Shown here: piece by piece, positions 1 through 8,375 of the stretch
Layout of the letters: every line of letters begins with the position of its first letter
Position numbering within the stretch: the stretch's first letter is position 1
Assembly (NCBI RefSeq): GCF_016907755.1
Contig: NZ_JAFBCN010000001.1
Span: forward strand, 186,001 to 250,000
Length of the DNA: 64,000 nucleotides
Reading direction: 5' to 3'
Source of the DNA: Cellulosimicrobium cellulans
Lineage (GTDB): Bacteria > Actinomycetota > Actinomycetes > Actinomycetales > Cellulomonadaceae
Notes under the pieces: generated by a model
Databases searched by the model: none
What the model was told of the DNA's origin: nothing
What the model saw: the letters and a program-made list of their open reading frames with translations, nothing else
Made by a program: the position numbers and the translations under genes

Positions 1-104
1 ACCACGCCCTCGACATCGAGACCGCCCCCGGCTCCGGCACGCTCGTGCGCCTGCGCGTGCCCCGCTCCCAGCCCCTGCACGAGACGGAGGTGAGCGTGCC
101 GTGA
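1..104 (+). CDS. Sensor histidine kinase, C-terminal end only (partial)
   Basis: The window opens inside a gene whose last 33 codons are visible (frame starting at base 3). The residues include APGSGTLVRLRVP, which resembles the G-x-G-T region and final strand of a histidine-kinase ATPase domain, followed by a short polar tail and TGA at 102-104. The stop overlaps the GTG start of the next gene, a LytTR response regulator, so this is most likely the partner LytS/BtsS-type membrane sensor kinase. Nothing can be said about its sensor domain because it lies outside the window. Confidence 0.6.
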   Translation, partial: HALDIETAPGSGTLVRLRVPRSQPLHETEVSVP

Positions 105-988
105 CCGGCACCGACCCGACCCCCGGCCCGGCGTCCGAGGACCCGGCCGCCGTCGGGCTGGACGTGCTCGTGGCCGACGACGAGCGCCCCGTGCTCGACG
201 AGCTCGTCGCCCTGCTGCGGCGCGACCCGCGCGTGCGGACCGTGCTCGGCGTCGCGACCGGCTCGGAGGCGCTGCGCGAGCTCTCCTCGCGCACGGTCGA
301 CGCGGCGTTCCTCGACATCCACATGCCCGGGCTGACCGGCCTCGACCTCGCCCGCGCGCTGTCCCGCTTCGCCGACCGGCCCGCCGTCGTGTTCGTCACC
401 GCCGACGAGGCCCGCGCGCTCGAGGCGTTCGACGTCGAGGCCGTCGACTACGTGCTCAAGCCCGTGCGCCGCGAGCGCCTGACCCGTGCCGTCGACCGGG
501 TCGTGGAGCGCGTCGCGGACCGCGCCGGGCGCGGTGCCGGGCCCGGCGTCGGGGGCGGCGTCGGGGCCTGGGGCGTGCCCGACGGCGGAGGGTCACCGTC
601 CGCGAGCGCCGCCGCCCCACCTGCCGCCCCGGGGCGCGAGGCGCCGGAGCACGAGACGCTCGTCGTGACGGTCGGGACGACGACGCGCCTCGTCCGCCGC
701 AGCGCGGTGCGGTGGGTGCAGGCGCAGGGCGACTACTCGCGCCTCGTGACGGACACCGAGCAGTTCCTCGTGCGCGAGCCGCTGTCCGACCTCGAGGAGC
801 GGTGGGCCCCGGCCGGGTTCCTGCGCGTGCACCGGTCGTACCTCGTGGACCGCGCGGCCGTGACCGCTGCGCGGTTCGGCGGGGCGCAGCCCGCGCTCGT
901 CGTCGCAGGCCACGAGGTCCCGGTGAGCCGCCGCATGGTCCCGGCCGTGCGGGAGGCGCTGCTCGGCCCGCACCGGGGTCCGTCGTGA
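101..988 (+). CDS. LytTR-family response regulator
   Basis: A DNA-binding response regulator of 295 residues. A receiver domain spans about residues 20-135, with the acidic pair in VADDERP, the phospho-acceptor Asp72 in FLDIHMP and the conserved Lys in YVLKPVRRE. A Gly/Ala/Pro-rich linker (about 140-185) leads to a LytTR domain (about 188-290) with the typical RWVQAQGDYSRL and FLRVHRSYLV segments. The GTG start overlaps the kinase stop by four bases and the stop overlaps the next start, so the four genes look like one transcript. In known LytTR systems (BtsSR, YpdAB) the target is a carboxylate carrier gene; here such a carrier lies directly downstream. Confidence 0.93.
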   Translation: MTGTDPTPGPASEDPAAVGLDVLVADDERPVLDELVALLRRDPRVRTVLGVATGSEALRELSSRTVDAAFLDIHMPGLTGLDLARALSRFADRPAVVFVTADEARALEAFDVEAVDYVLKPVRRERLTRAVDRVVERVADRAGRGAGPGVGGGVGAWGVPDGGGSPSASAAAPPAAPGREAPEHETLVVTVGTTTRLVRRSAVRWVQAQGDYSRLVTDTEQFLVREPLSDLEERWAPAGFLRVHRSYLVDRAAVTAARFGGAQPALVVAGHEVPVSRRMVPAVREALLGPHRGPS

Positions 989-1524
989 GCGACCCGGACC
1001 GGTCGTCGGCCCCGACCCCGCCCGCCGACGGATGCGTCCCTGCTCCAGTGCTGCGTCCCGGGACGCAGCACTCGGACGCCGACGCAGCGCTCGGCCGGGG
1101 ACGCGTGCGCGTCCGGTCGACGGACCCGCGGCCCGACGCCCCGGCCGGTGGTTCACCGTCGGGCACCCCGCGAGGTCGTCCCGACGAACCCGACGACGCC
1201 GCAGCCCACTACACGCGCGGCCTCGTGCGAGCCCAGCTCCGGCTCGGGCTCGCGTGCGTGGTCTCGTTCCTCGCGGTCGTCGCGCTGCTCACGGTGACGA
1301 TGAGCGCGGTGCCCGCGCTGGACTCCGTGGTGCTCCTCGGCGTCCCGCTCCCGTGGCTCGTGCACGCGTACGGCTTCTACCCCGTGATCGTCGCGTTCGC
1401 GGTCGTGTTCGCCGTCGCGGCGGCGCGCAACGAGCGCCGGTACCGCGCGCTCGCCGAGGGATCGGCCGGGGCCGCCGAGGCCGGCCCGGCGGAGGCAGGA
1501 CCCGACGACGGCGGCGTCCCGTGA
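985..1524 (+). CDS. Small two-helix membrane protein, DUF485-like, partner of the downstream symporter
   Basis: A protein of 179 residues. The first 75 residues are Pro/Gly/Arg-rich and probably disordered; then come two hydrophobic segments (about 87-110 and 122-145) separated by a short loop containing PLPWLVHAYGFYPV, and a charged tail. The position directly before a sodium:solute symporter and the two-helix plan match DUF485 proteins, which accompany acetate/monocarboxylate symporters (yjcH with actP; the gene before mctC in Corynebacterium). The GTG start at 985 overlaps the regulator stop and the TGA overlaps the symporter start, giving translational coupling. The N-terminal extension is long for the family and contains a perfect 26-bp palindrome. 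Confidence 0.8.
   Translation: MSDPDRSSAPTPPADGCVPAPVLRPGTQHSDADAALGRGRVRVRSTDPRPDAPAGGSPSGTPRGRPDEPDDAAAHYTRGLVRAQLRLGLACVVSFLAVVALLTVTMSAVPALDSVVLLGVPLPWLVHAYGFYPVIVAFAVVFAVAAARNERRYRALAEGSAGAAEAGPAEAGPDDGGVP
1047..1072. repeat. Perfect 26-bp palindrome inside a coding region
   Basis: Two 13-base arms with no spacer form a perfect palindrome centred on CCCGGG. It lies in codons 21-30 of the small membrane-protein gene, in its poorly conserved N-terminal part. An 18-base string just downstream (1084-1101) recurs at 63879-63896. It may be a regulatory target or the trace of an inserted palindromic element. Confidence 0.7.
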
Positions 1525-3044
1525 GCGCGCTGCCCCTCGTCGCGATCGGGCTGCTCCTGCTCGCGACGGGGCTCATCGGGTTCTACGGCCTGCGCATCTC
1601 GCGCACCACGAGCGACTTCTTCGTCGCGTCGCGCACGGTCCGGCCGGTGTGGAACGCGTCGGCGATCAGCGGCGAGTACCTGTCCGCGGGCACGTTCCTG
1701 GGCCTCTCGGGGCTCGTGCTGCTCTCCGGCGCCGAGGCGTTCTGGTTCCCCGTCGGGTACGCGGCCGGCTATCTGCTCGTCCTGCTGTTCGTCGCTGGCC
1801 CGCTCCGCCGCAGCGGCGCGTACACGATCCCCGACTTCGTCCACGCCCGGCTCGACTCCGTCGTCGCGCGCCGCGTCACGAGCGTGCTCGTGCTCGTCAT
1901 CGGGTGGCTGTACGTCGTGCCGCAGCTCCACGGCGCGGCGCTCGTCATCACCAGCGTCGCACCCGTCCCGCCGTGGGTCGGGTCGGTCGGGATCGCGGTC
2001 GTCGTGAGCGCGGTCGTCGCGGCGGGCGGCATGCGCTCCATCACGTTCGTCCAGGCGTTCCAGTTCTGGGTCAAGCTCACGGCGCTCGCGCTGCCCCTCG
2101 TGTTCGTGCTCATGGCGCTCGGCGGGGCGTTCGAGCCCGGCGGCGCGATCGTCACGTTCGACCCCGCCGCCGTGTTCCCGCACGACGCCGGTCCCGGCGG
2201 CCTCGACGCCTACGCGACGGTGTCGCTCCTGCTCGCGCTGCTGCTCGGCACGACCGGCCTGCCGCACGTCCTCGTGCGCTTCTACACCTCGCCCGACGGC
2301 GGCTCGGCCCGCCGCACGACCGTCGTCGTGCTCGTGATGATCAGCGTGTTCTACATGGTGTCGAGCACGCTCGGGCTCGTCGCCCGGGTCGTCGCGCCCG
2401 ACCTCGCGACGCCCGGCGTCGCCGACACCGTCGTGCTCACGCTCCCGACCCGCCTCGTCCCCGGGCTCGGCGGCGAGCTGCTCGCCGCGCTCGTCGTCGC
2501 CGGGGCCTTCGCCGCGTTCCTCGGCACGTCGTCCGGGCTGGTCGTGGCGCTCGCGGGCGTCGTGAGCCAGGACCTGTTCGGCGGGACCGTGCGGTCGTTC
2601 CGGTGGTCGGCGGTCGCGTGCACGCTCATCCCGCTCGCGTTCGCGCTCGTGACCATCCCGCAGGGGCTCGTGACGAGCGTCGGGACGGTGTTCGTGTTCG
2701 CCGCCTCCGCGCTGTCGCCCGTGATCCTGCTCGGCGTGTGGTGGCGCCGCCTCACCGCGCGCGGCGCGGTGGCGGGGATGGTCGTGGGGTCCGTCCTGTG
2801 CGCGACGGCGCTGCTCGCCTCGTCCGCGCTCGTCGCCGCGGGCTACGGGACGGGCTCGTCCGGCACGACGGCGGACGGCGTCCCCGGCGTCGTACGCGCC
2901 CTGCTCGCCCAGCCCGCGGCCTGGACCATCCCCCTCGCGACCGCCACCGTCGTCGTGGTGTCGCTGCGCGACCGCCACGGCCCGCCGCTGCGCACCGACC
3001 GGTTCCTCCGGCGCCTGCACGTCCCGGAGCTCCGGCGCCGTTGA
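1521..3044 (+). CDS. Sodium:solute symporter (SSS family), probable monocarboxylate carrier
   Basis: An integral membrane carrier of 507 residues with about 13 hydrophobic segments. Family marks include the early SDFFVASRTVRPVWNA and SGEYLSAGTFLG stretches of TM1-TM2, AYTIPDFVHAR after TM3, GLPHVLVRFYT near TM7 and AFAAFLGTSSGLVVALAGV in the second half. These resemble ActP/MctC-type acetate, pyruvate or propionate symporters rather than proline or sugar carriers. It starts at GTG 1521, overlapping the upstream stop by four bases, and closes the kinase-regulator-DUF485 cluster. The substrate is inferred from family and neighbours only. Confidence 0.9.
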   Translation: MSALPLVAIGLLLLATGLIGFYGLRISRTTSDFFVASRTVRPVWNASAISGEYLSAGTFLGLSGLVLLSGAEAFWFPVGYAAGYLLVLLFVAGPLRRSGAYTIPDFVHARLDSVVARRVTSVLVLVIGWLYVVPQLHGAALVITSVAPVPPWVGSVGIAVVVSAVVAAGGMRSITFVQAFQFWVKLTALALPLVFVLMALGGAFEPGGAIVTFDPAAVFPHDAGPGGLDAYATVSLLLALLLGTTGLPHVLVRFYTSPDGGSARRTTVVVLVMISVFYMVSSTLGLVARVVAPDLATPGVADTVVLTLPTRLVPGLGGELLAALVVAGAFAAFLGTSSGLVVALAGVVSQDLFGGTVRSFRWSAVACTLIPLAFALVTIPQGLVTSVGTVFVFAASALSPVILLGVWWRRLTARGAVAGMVVGSVLCATALLASSALVAAGYGTGSSGTTADGVPGVVRALLAQPAAWTIPLATATVVVVSLRDRHGPPLRTDRFLRRLHVPELRRR

Positions 3045-3059
3045 CGACGGTGTGAAGCC

Positions 3060-3099
3060 TGAAATCTGTCGCGCAGAGAGCGTGAAATCTGTAGCGCAG
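3060..3099. repeat. Short tandem direct repeat after the symporter gene
   Basis: Two 17-base copies (3060-3076 and 3083-3099) of TGAAATCTGTCGCGCAG differ at one position and are spaced 23 bases apart. They lie in the 69-base gap between two convergent genes. No hairpin is formed, so this is not an obvious terminator. The function is unknown. Confidence 0.6.
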
Positions 3100-3113
3100 G
3101 AGCCCTGACCTGG

Positions 3114-3377
3114 TCAGATCCAGCGTGCGCCGATCTCGTCGTGGAGCTGCTGGGTCTTCTGCACGCGCAGGACGCCGTCCTCGACCGTGGCCTCCAGGCC
3201 GACCTCCCGTGCGATCGCGACGATCGCGTCGCGCTGCTCCGGGTGGTCGTCGGCGTCGCCGCCGTCCCAGAGCTCCAGCCACCGGTCGGTGGGGTCGTCG
3301 CTGCCGCAGTCGGCCCACACCCGGCAGATCCGGTCGAGCTCGTCCTGCGTCATCGGGCGGGTCGGGGTGGCGTACAC
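3114..3377 (-). CDS. Small acidic hypothetical protein
   Basis: An 87-residue acidic soluble protein, not recognised. It has an internal Asp/Trp-rich stretch (DRWLELWDGGDADDH) and no signal peptide or membrane helix. The start at 3377 is supported by GAGGAG eight bases upstream; a second in-frame ATG lies eight codons further in. It is convergent with the symporter and divergent from the methionine genes. Confidence 0.7.
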   Translation of the reverse strand: MYATPTRPMTQDELDRICRVWADCGSDDPTDRWLELWDGGDADDHPEQRDAIVAIAREVGLEATVEDGVLRVQKTQQLHDEIGARWI

Positions 3378-3523
3378 GGCGGTCTCCTCGGCTGGGTGTC
3401 GTGCGGACGGTCGGACCTCACCCTAGGTGCGCGCGCCGCGCGTCGACCGCTCGGCACGTGCCCGGGCCATCTCACCTGGCGGGCGCGCTCGACCGCATGT
3501 CGGATGGGTCGTAGGATCGTGGC

Positions 3524-3625
3524 AACCATCCAGAGCGGTCGAGAGTCCTGGCTCGACGACACCGCAGCAACCCGCCGACGGAAGCCTCCCGAGGACAAAG
3601 GTGCTAACGCCAGGGTCGATGGAGC
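3524..3625 (+). promoter_or_regulatory. SAM riboswitch aptamer (SAM-I/SAM-IV superfamily) upstream of metF-metE
   Basis: The RNA carries the core signatures of this class: AGCAACC at 3566-3572 and AAAGGTGCTAACGCCAG at 3597-3613. Stem P1 can form between CCATC (3526-3530) and GATGG (3618-3622), and a second stem between GTCGAG (3538-3543) and CTCGAC (3552-3557). SAM-IV forms are common in actinobacteria; the exact subclass was not resolved. The 3' strand of P1 overlaps the Shine-Dalgarno-like GGAG (3621-3624) of the leader ORF, which suggests translational control. A small GGGCA/TGCCC hairpin follows at 3661-3678. Confidence 0.9.
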
Positions 3626-3630
3626 GACTA

Positions 3631-3723
3631 ATGGTCTCAGAGGCATCCTTCGCGCACCGTCCGGGCAGCACGTGCCCGACGGCGGTCGCGCACGCACCCA
3701 CCCCGGCCGGGGCGACGTCGTGA
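3631..3723 (+). CDS. Candidate 30-codon leader ORF coupled to metF
   Basis: ATG at 3631 has GGAG six bases upstream and opens 30 codons that end at TGA 3721-3723. That stop overlaps the GTG start of metF at 3720. The ribosome-binding sequence lies in the 3' strand of the riboswitch P1 stem. The peptide (begins MVSEASFAHRPG) has no recognisable domain. Its likely role is to pass riboswitch control to metF by translational coupling, since the metF GTG has no good site of its own. It could still be chance. Confidence 0.5.
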   Translation: MVSEASFAHRPGSTCPTAVAHAPTPAGATS

Positions 3724-4784
3724 GCGTCGCGGACGCCGTCGGGCAGGCCCACGGCGGGGCGGCACGGCCGACGGTCTCGTTCGAGCTCATGCCCCCGCGG
3801 CGCCCGGACGCGGCACCCAAGTTCTGGGAGACGGCGCGCCGTCTCGTCGCGACGCACCCCGACTTCGTGTCCGTCACGTACGGGGCGGCCGGCACCGACC
3901 GCGCGACCGCGCGCCAGGTCGTCGGCCGTCTGCTCCAGGGCACGCCGGTCCTGCCGATCGCGCACCTCACGTGCGTCGGGGCGTCGCGCGAGGACGTCGA
4001 GGAGGTCATCTCCGACTTCCTCGACGAGGGCGTGCGGAGCTTCCTCGCGCTGCGGGGCGACCCGCCGCGCGACCAGCCGGACTGGCAGCCCGCGCCCGAC
4101 GGCGTGCGGTCGTCGACCGAGCTCGTCGCGCTGCTCCGCGAGGTCGAGGCGTCGCGCTGCGCGGCCGACCCGGCCGCGGCCCTGCGCGGTGCGGCCCGGC
4201 CGCTGACGATCGCCGTCGCGACGTTCTGCGACGGCAACCCCGCCGCCGGCACGACGCGCACGCAGGAGGTGCGCCGCCTGTGGCAGAAGCAGCAGGCCGG
4301 CGCGAGCTTCGCGATCACGCAGCTCTTCTACGACGCGTCGTCGTACACCGACTTCGTCGCGGAGGCCCGCGCGGCCGGCGTGACGATCCCCATCCTCGCC
4401 GGGCTGCTGCCCACGACGGAGCCCGCGCGGCTCCGCCGCGTCGAGGAGCTCACGGGCGTGCGCGCGCCCCAGCACCTGCTGGACGCGCTCGACGCCCTGC
4501 CCGACCCGGAGGCGCAGCACGCCTACGGGATCGCGTACTCGGTCGACCTCGCGCAGCGCGTCCTCGACGCGGGTGCGCCCGGTCTGCACGTGTACACGTT
4601 CAACAAGCACCGCGCCGCTCTTGACCTGCTCGAGGGTGTCCACCTCGGCGGCGGGTCGGCCGGGACGGGAGGCAGCGCCAGCGCTGCCGCCGCCCCGCTC
4701 GTCCCGGACCTGGCCAGCGGGCCGTGGGTCACCGGCACCTCCCTGCCCACGACGAGCGCCGCCACGCACGGCACGCCCGTCTGA
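3720..4784 (+). CDS. metF: 5,10-methylenetetrahydrofolate reductase
   Basis: A FAD/NAD(P)H enzyme that makes 5-methyl-THF, the methyl donor for methionine synthesis. The 354 residues form a TIM barrel; family marks are [10 protein letters not shown] near the N-terminus (catalytic Glu), [25 protein letters not shown] and [10 protein letters not shown]. The C-terminal 45 residues beyond the barrel are Gly/Ala/Ser/Thr-rich and unusual. The GTG at 3720 was chosen because it leaves the usual short lead before the first strand and overlaps the leader ORF stop. The gene sits between the SAM riboswitch and metE, forming one methionine operon with a 32-base gap. Confidence 0.95.
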   Translation: MSVADAVGQAHGGAARPTVSFELMPPRRPDAAPKFWETARRLVATHPDFVSVTYGAAGTDRATARQVVGRLLQGTPVLPIAHLTCVGASREDVEEVISDFLDEGVRSFLALRGDPPRDQPDWQPAPDGVRSSTELVALLREVEASRCAADPAAALRGAARPLTIAVATFCDGNPAAGTTRTQEVRRLWQKQQAGASFAITQLFYDASSYTDFVAEARAAGVTIPILAGLLPTTEPARLRRVEELTGVRAPQHLLDALDALPDPEAQHAYGIAYSVDLAQRVLDAGAPGLHVYTFNKHRAALDLLEGVHLGGGSAGTGGSASAAAAPLVPDLASGPWVTGTSLPTTSAATHGTPV

Positions 4785-4816
4785 CCGGTCCTCCGGACCA
4801 GCAAGAGGTTTCGATC

Positions 4817-7318
4817 ATGGCCACTTCCGTACCCTCCCCTACCCAGATTCAGGCCGGCTTCCCCGCCGGCACCGTGCTCGGCTACCCCCGCATCGGGCGT
4901 CGCCGCGAGCTCAAGAAGGCCGTCGAGGCGTTCTGGGCCGGGCGCACGAGCGCCGACGAGCTCGAGGCCACGGCCCGCGAGCTGCGTCTCGCGACCGCGC
5001 GCCGGCTCGTGGACCTCGGCCTCGGTGCCGACGACGCGTCGGTCCCCGGCTCGTTCTCCTTCTACGACCAGGTGCTCGACGTCGCCGCCTCCCTCGGGGC
5101 GGTCCCGTCGCGGTTCGCGTCGCTCACCGACGACGCCGGTCGGCTCGACCTCGCGGGCTACTTCACCGTCGCGCGCGGCCAGGGCGACGACGCCCCGCTC
5201 GAGATGACCAAGTGGTTCGACACGAACTACCACTACCTCGTGCCCGAGATCGGCCCGGACACCCCGATCCGGTTCGTCGACGACCGCGTCGTGCGCGCGT
5301 TCGTCGAGGCGAAGGAGGCGGGCGTCGTGACGCGGCCCGTCGTCGTCGGGCCCGTGACGTTCCTCGCGCTGTCCAAGGCCGCGGACGACGCGCCCGCCGG
5401 GTACTCGCCGCTCGACCGCCTGGACGACGTCGTCGCCGCCTACGCCGACCTGCTGCGCGCGCTCGCCGCCGCCGGTGCGCCGTGGGTCCAGCTCGACGAG
5501 CCGATCCTCGTCACCGACTCGGTCGACGTGCCGTTCACGGAGCTCGCAGCAGCGGTGGAGTCGGCCTACCGCACCCTCGCGACGACCCTCCGCCCGGTGC
5601 CGAGCCCGGGGTTGGGCGCTACATCGGCCGCCGACTGGCCCGAAACCCCGGGCTCGGCAGTCGGGGTGCGGCCCGCGATCCTCGTCGCCGCGCCGTTCGG
5701 CGGGCTGCAGGCCAGGCCCGAGACCGACGGCGACGACGCGCGGGACGGGCTCGCGCTCCTCGCGGGCACGGACGTGGAGGCGATCGCGATCGACCTCGTC
5801 AAGGGCGCCGTCCCGACGGCGGCCGACGGCGGCGTCCCCGGTCTCGCGAGCAAGACGCTCGTCGCGGGCGTGATCGACGGGCACAACGTGTGGCGCGCGG
5901 ACCTCGCGGCGAAGCTCGAGGTCGTCGAGGCCGTCGAGGGCCTGGGTGCGGGCGCGGTCGCCGTCGGGACGTCGACGTCGCTGCTGCACGTGCCGCACGA
6001 CGTGGAGGACGAGACGTTCGCCGAGGCGGGGACGGCGTCGGGCACGACGCTCGACCCGCGCCTGCGCGACTGGCTCGCGTTCGCGGACCAGAAGGTCGGC
6101 GAGGTCGCGACGCTCGCCCGGGCCCTCACGGAGGGTCGCGACGCCGTCGCGGCGGAGATCGAGGCGTCCCGCGCGGCGGTGGCGTCGCGCGCCGCGGCGA
6201 CCGGCGTCGTCGTGCCGGCGGTGCGCGAGCGCGCCGCCGCGCTCACCGACACGGACTTCGCGCGCGGCGACTACGCCGAGCGCGCGGCCGCGCAGCAGGA
6301 GCGCCTGAACCTGCCGCCGCTGCCCACGACGACGATCGGCTCGTTCCCGCAGACGCCCGAGATCCGCCGCGCCCGTGCGCTGTGGACCAAGGGCGAGCTC
6401 GCGGACGCGGACTACACGACCGCGATGCGCGAGGAGATCGCGCGCGTCGTCACGCTCCAGGAGGAGCTGGGCCTCGACGTGCTCGTGCACGGCGAGCCCG
6501 AGCGCAACGACATGGTGCAGTACTTCGCGGAGCACCTCGACGGGTTCGCGGTCACGGCGAACGGCTGGGTGCAGTCGTACGGGTCGCGCTGCGTGCGGCC
6601 GCCGATCCTGTGGGGCGACGTGACGCGCCCGGCGCCGATCACGGTCGAGTGGTCGTCGTACACGGCGTCGCTCACCGAGAAGCCCGTCAAGGGCATGCTC
6701 ACCGGGCCGGTGACCATCCTCGCGTGGTCGTTCGTGCGCGACGACCAGCCGCTCGGCGACACGGCGAACCAGGTGGGCCTCGCGCTGCGCGACGAGATCG
6801 CGGACCTCGAGGCCGCGGGCATCGGGATCGTGCAGGTCGACGAGCCTGCGCTGCGCGAGCTGCTGCCGCTGCGCAAGGCCGACCAGCCGGCGTACCTCGA
6901 CTGGTCGGTCGGCTCGTTCCGGCTCGCGACGTCGGGCGTGGAGGCGGCGACGCAGATCCACACGCACCTGTGCTACTCGGAGTTCGGCGAGGTCATCGGC
7001 GCGATCGACGGCCTCGACGCCGACGTGACGTCGGTCGAGGCGGCGCGCTCGCGCATGGAGATCGTGCCGGAGCTGCGCGACGCCGGGTACGCGCGCGGCA
7101 TCGGGCCGGGCGTCTACGACATCCACAGCCCGCGCGTGCCCTCCGCCGAGGAGGTCACGGAGCTGCTGGAGCTCGCCGTGAAGTCGATCGACCCGAAGGT
7201 CGTGTGGGTCAACCCGGACTGCGGCCTCAAGACCCGCCGCTACGAGGAGACCGTGCCGTCCCTCGAGCACCTCGTCGCGGCGGCGCGGGCGGTTCGCGCG
7301 ACCCTCGCGACGAAGTAA
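4817..7318 (+). CDS. metE: Cobalamin-independent methionine synthase
   Basis: It transfers a methyl group from 5-methyl-THF(polyglutamate) to homocysteine. The 833 residues are longer than the usual 755-770. The N-terminal barrel includes [16 protein letters not shown] and [11 protein letters not shown]; the C-terminal barrel includes [23 protein letters not shown], the zinc-ligand motifs THLCY and NPDCG, and [14 protein letters not shown] 4817 follows an AGAGG site. Residues about 261-281 are encoded by a palindromic repeat (5599-5658) and replace a short loop just before [12 protein letters not shown], where the E. coli enzyme has no matching sequence. The catalytic residues are intact, so the enzyme is probably active. 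It is controlled by the upstream SAM riboswitch. Confidence 0.97.
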   Translation: MATSVPSPTQIQAGFPAGTVLGYPRIGRRRELKKAVEAFWAGRTSADELEATARELRLATARRLVDLGLGADDASVPGSFSFYDQVLDVAASLGAVPSRFASLTDDAGRLDLAGYFTVARGQGDDAPLEMTKWFDTNYHYLVPEIGPDTPIRFVDDRVVRAFVEAKEAGVVTRPVVVGPVTFLALSKAADDAPAGYSPLDRLDDVVAAYADLLRALAAAGAPWVQLDEPILVTDSVDVPFTELAAAVESAYRTLATTLRPVPSPGLGATSAADWPETPGSAVGVRPAILVAAPFGGLQARPETDGDDARDGLALLAGTDVEAIAIDLVKGAVPTAADGGVPGLASKTLVAGVIDGHNVWRADLAAKLEVVEAVEGLGAGAVAVGTSTSLLHVPHDVEDETFAEAGTASGTTLDPRLRDWLAFADQKVGEVATLARALTEGRDAVAAEIEASRAAVASRAAATGVVVPAVRERAAALTDTDFARGDYAERAAAQQERLNLPPLPTTTIGSFPQTPEIRRARALWTKGELADADYTTAMREEIARVVTLQEELGLDVLVHGEPERNDMVQYFAEHLDGFAVTANGWVQSYGSRCVRPPILWGDVTRPAPITVEWSSYTASLTEKPVKGMLTGPVTILAWSFVRDDQPLGDTANQVGLALRDEIADLEAAGIGIVQVDEPALRELLPLRKADQPAYLDWSVGSFRLATSGVEAATQIHTHLCYSEFGEVIGAIDGLDADVTSVEAARSRMEIVPELRDAGYARGIGPGVYDIHSPRVPSAEEVTELLELAVKSIDPKVVWVNPDCGLKTRRYEETVPSLEHLVAAARAVRATLATK
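5599..5658. repeat. Palindromic repeat element inside metE (copy 1)
   Basis: Perfect 15-base arms (5599-5613 GCCGAGCCCGGGGTT and its reverse complement 5644-5658) enclose a 30-base centre. The 60 bases are a whole number of codons, so the metE frame is kept. The same arms occur between genes at 8809-8868 and 39766-39825, and as a nested set at 41341-41475. Confidence 0.85.
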
Positions 7319-7325
7319 TGCAGTC

Positions 7326-7366
7326 CGCGAGGTAGTACCGGGTCCTGACCCCGGTACTACCTCGCG
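7326..7366. terminator. Strong hairpin between convergent metE and a small membrane-protein gene
   Basis: Perfect 17-base arms (7326-7342 and 7350-7366) enclose a 7-base loop, starting eight bases after the metE stop. There is no clear U-tract, as is common for GC-rich actinobacterial terminators. It can serve both strands. Confidence 0.8.
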
Positions 7367-7394
7367 TGGCCGGAGTGCTCCCTCGGCAGGTGGG

Positions 7395-7628
7395 TCAGCG
7401 CTCCGCGGCGCCCGACATCGGGAGGGCGAACGCGAGCGTGCAGGCGGCGAGGCCGCCGACGAACAGCCACACGCCGCCGTCCACACCCGACATGCCCGAG
7501 CCCATGAGCACGAGCCCGCCCACGAACAGCGCGAAGGCGACGACGAACCGGGCGACGGCGCCCGCACGGTCCGCGACGTCGCGCCCCTCGGTGCCGGTGG
7601 GGATCTGCTGCGTGTCCTGCGTGCTCAC
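7395..7628 (-). CDS. Small two-helix membrane protein
   Basis: A protein of 77 residues with a polar N-terminus (about 25 residues) and two hydrophobic segments (about 28-46 and 52-70) joined by the short loop GSGMSGVDGG. The family is not recognised; the layout resembles small DUF-type inner-membrane proteins of actinobacteria. The GTG start at 7628 has AAGGAG seven bases upstream. It may form a two-gene unit with the upstream DUF2630 gene (20-base gap). Confidence 0.75.
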   Translation of the reverse strand: MSTQDTQQIPTGTEGRDVADRAGAVARFVVAFALFVGGLVLMGSGMSGVDGGVWLFVGGLAACTLAFALPMSGAAER

Positions 7629-7648
7629 AAGGGCTCCTTCGGTGCGGG

Positions 7649-7897
7649 TCAGTCCAGGTACCCCTCCACGGTACCGGGGTCGCGCACGGTCGCGGCATCC
7701 GGGTCGCTCCCGAACTCGCGGGCCGCGTCGCGCTGGCGCAGCAGGTCCCAGCACTGGTCGAGCTCCACCTCGATCGCGCGCAGCCGCTCGTGCTCCTGCC
7801 CCCCGGTGATCTCGCCGTGCGCGAGCTGCTCGCGGAGCTCGCGCTCCTGCGCCACGAGGTCGCCGATCGTCCTGCGGATGCCGCCGTCGCTGGTCAT
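7649..7897 (-). CDS. DUF2630 family protein
   Basis: A protein of 82 residues with a charged, helical, coiled-coil-like composition: IRRTIGDLVAQERELREQL, an EHERLRAIEVELDQCWDLLRQR segment split by a short turn, then an acidic tail. The length and the pattern of Leu, Glu and Arg match DUF2630, a small actinobacterial family of unknown function. ATG 7897 was preferred over upstream codons because family members begin close to the first helix. Confidence 0.8.
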   Translation of the reverse strand: MTSDGGIRRTIGDLVAQERELREQLAHGEITGGQEHERLRAIEVELDQCWDLLRQRDAAREFGSDPDAATVRDPGTVEGYLD

Positions 7898-7961
7898 GCG
7901 CACCACGGTATGCCCGACGGCGGACGCGCGCCCGGGCGGTCGGGCGGCACGTCCGACGTCC

Positions 7962-7967
7962 TAGGCT
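7962..7967 (+). promoter_or_regulatory. Candidate -10 hexamer TAGGCT, leaderless
   Basis: It lies seven bases before ATG 7975, so transcription would start at or next to the start codon. No clear -35 was seen. Confidence 0.5.
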
Positions 7968-7974
7968 CGGGCCC

Positions 7975-8373
7975 ATGACGACGACGATCGGCCGCACCGT
8001 CCTGCTGTGCCACGACCTCGACGCGAGCGCTGCGTTCTGGGCGGACGGGTTCGGGTTCGGGACGCTGTTCCGCGGCGAGACCGACGGCTTCCCGCTGCTG
8101 CACGTCGGACCGGGTCGCGTCGACGAGCCCGGGCTGTGGCTCGTCCCGCTCCCCGCGGGCGGCGCGCCCCTCGTGCGCCACGGGCTGCCGAACCTCGTGC
8201 TCTACGTCGACGACCTCGACGCGACCCTCGCGCGGCTCGCCGCCGTGGGGGTCGAGCCGTTCGTCGGGCCGGACGCCGACGCCGAGTCCGGGGACCGGTT
8301 CGCGCACGTCCACGACCCCGACGGGCACCGGATCGTCGTCGTACAGCTCGGCCCGGTGGCCGACCCCGCGTAG
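7975..8373 (+). CDS. VOC-superfamily (glyoxalase/bleomycin-resistance-like) protein
   Basis: A protein of 132 residues with the paired beta-alpha-beta-beta-beta layout of the vicinal-oxygen-chelate fold: TVLLCHDLDASAAFWADG at the N-terminus, NLVLYVDDLDATLARL in the middle and HVHDPDGHRIVVVQ at the end. The central and end signatures (Y-V-D-D and D-P-D-G) are typical of the superfamily. Substrate and reaction cannot be told from sequence. It is divergent from the DUF2630 gene and convergent with the AtpC-like gene (2-base gap). Confidence 0.85.
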   Translation: MTTTIGRTVLLCHDLDASAAFWADGFGFGTLFRGETDGFPLLHVGPGRVDEPGLWLVPLPAGGAPLVRHGLPNLVLYVDDLDATLARLAAVGVEPFVGPDADAESGDRFAHVHDPDGHRIVVVQLGPVADPA

Positions 8374-8375
8374 GG

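Noticed and set aside
4523-7567. Minus-strand open frame of 1014 codons
   Set aside because: Antisense of metE, which has full family motifs on the plus strand.
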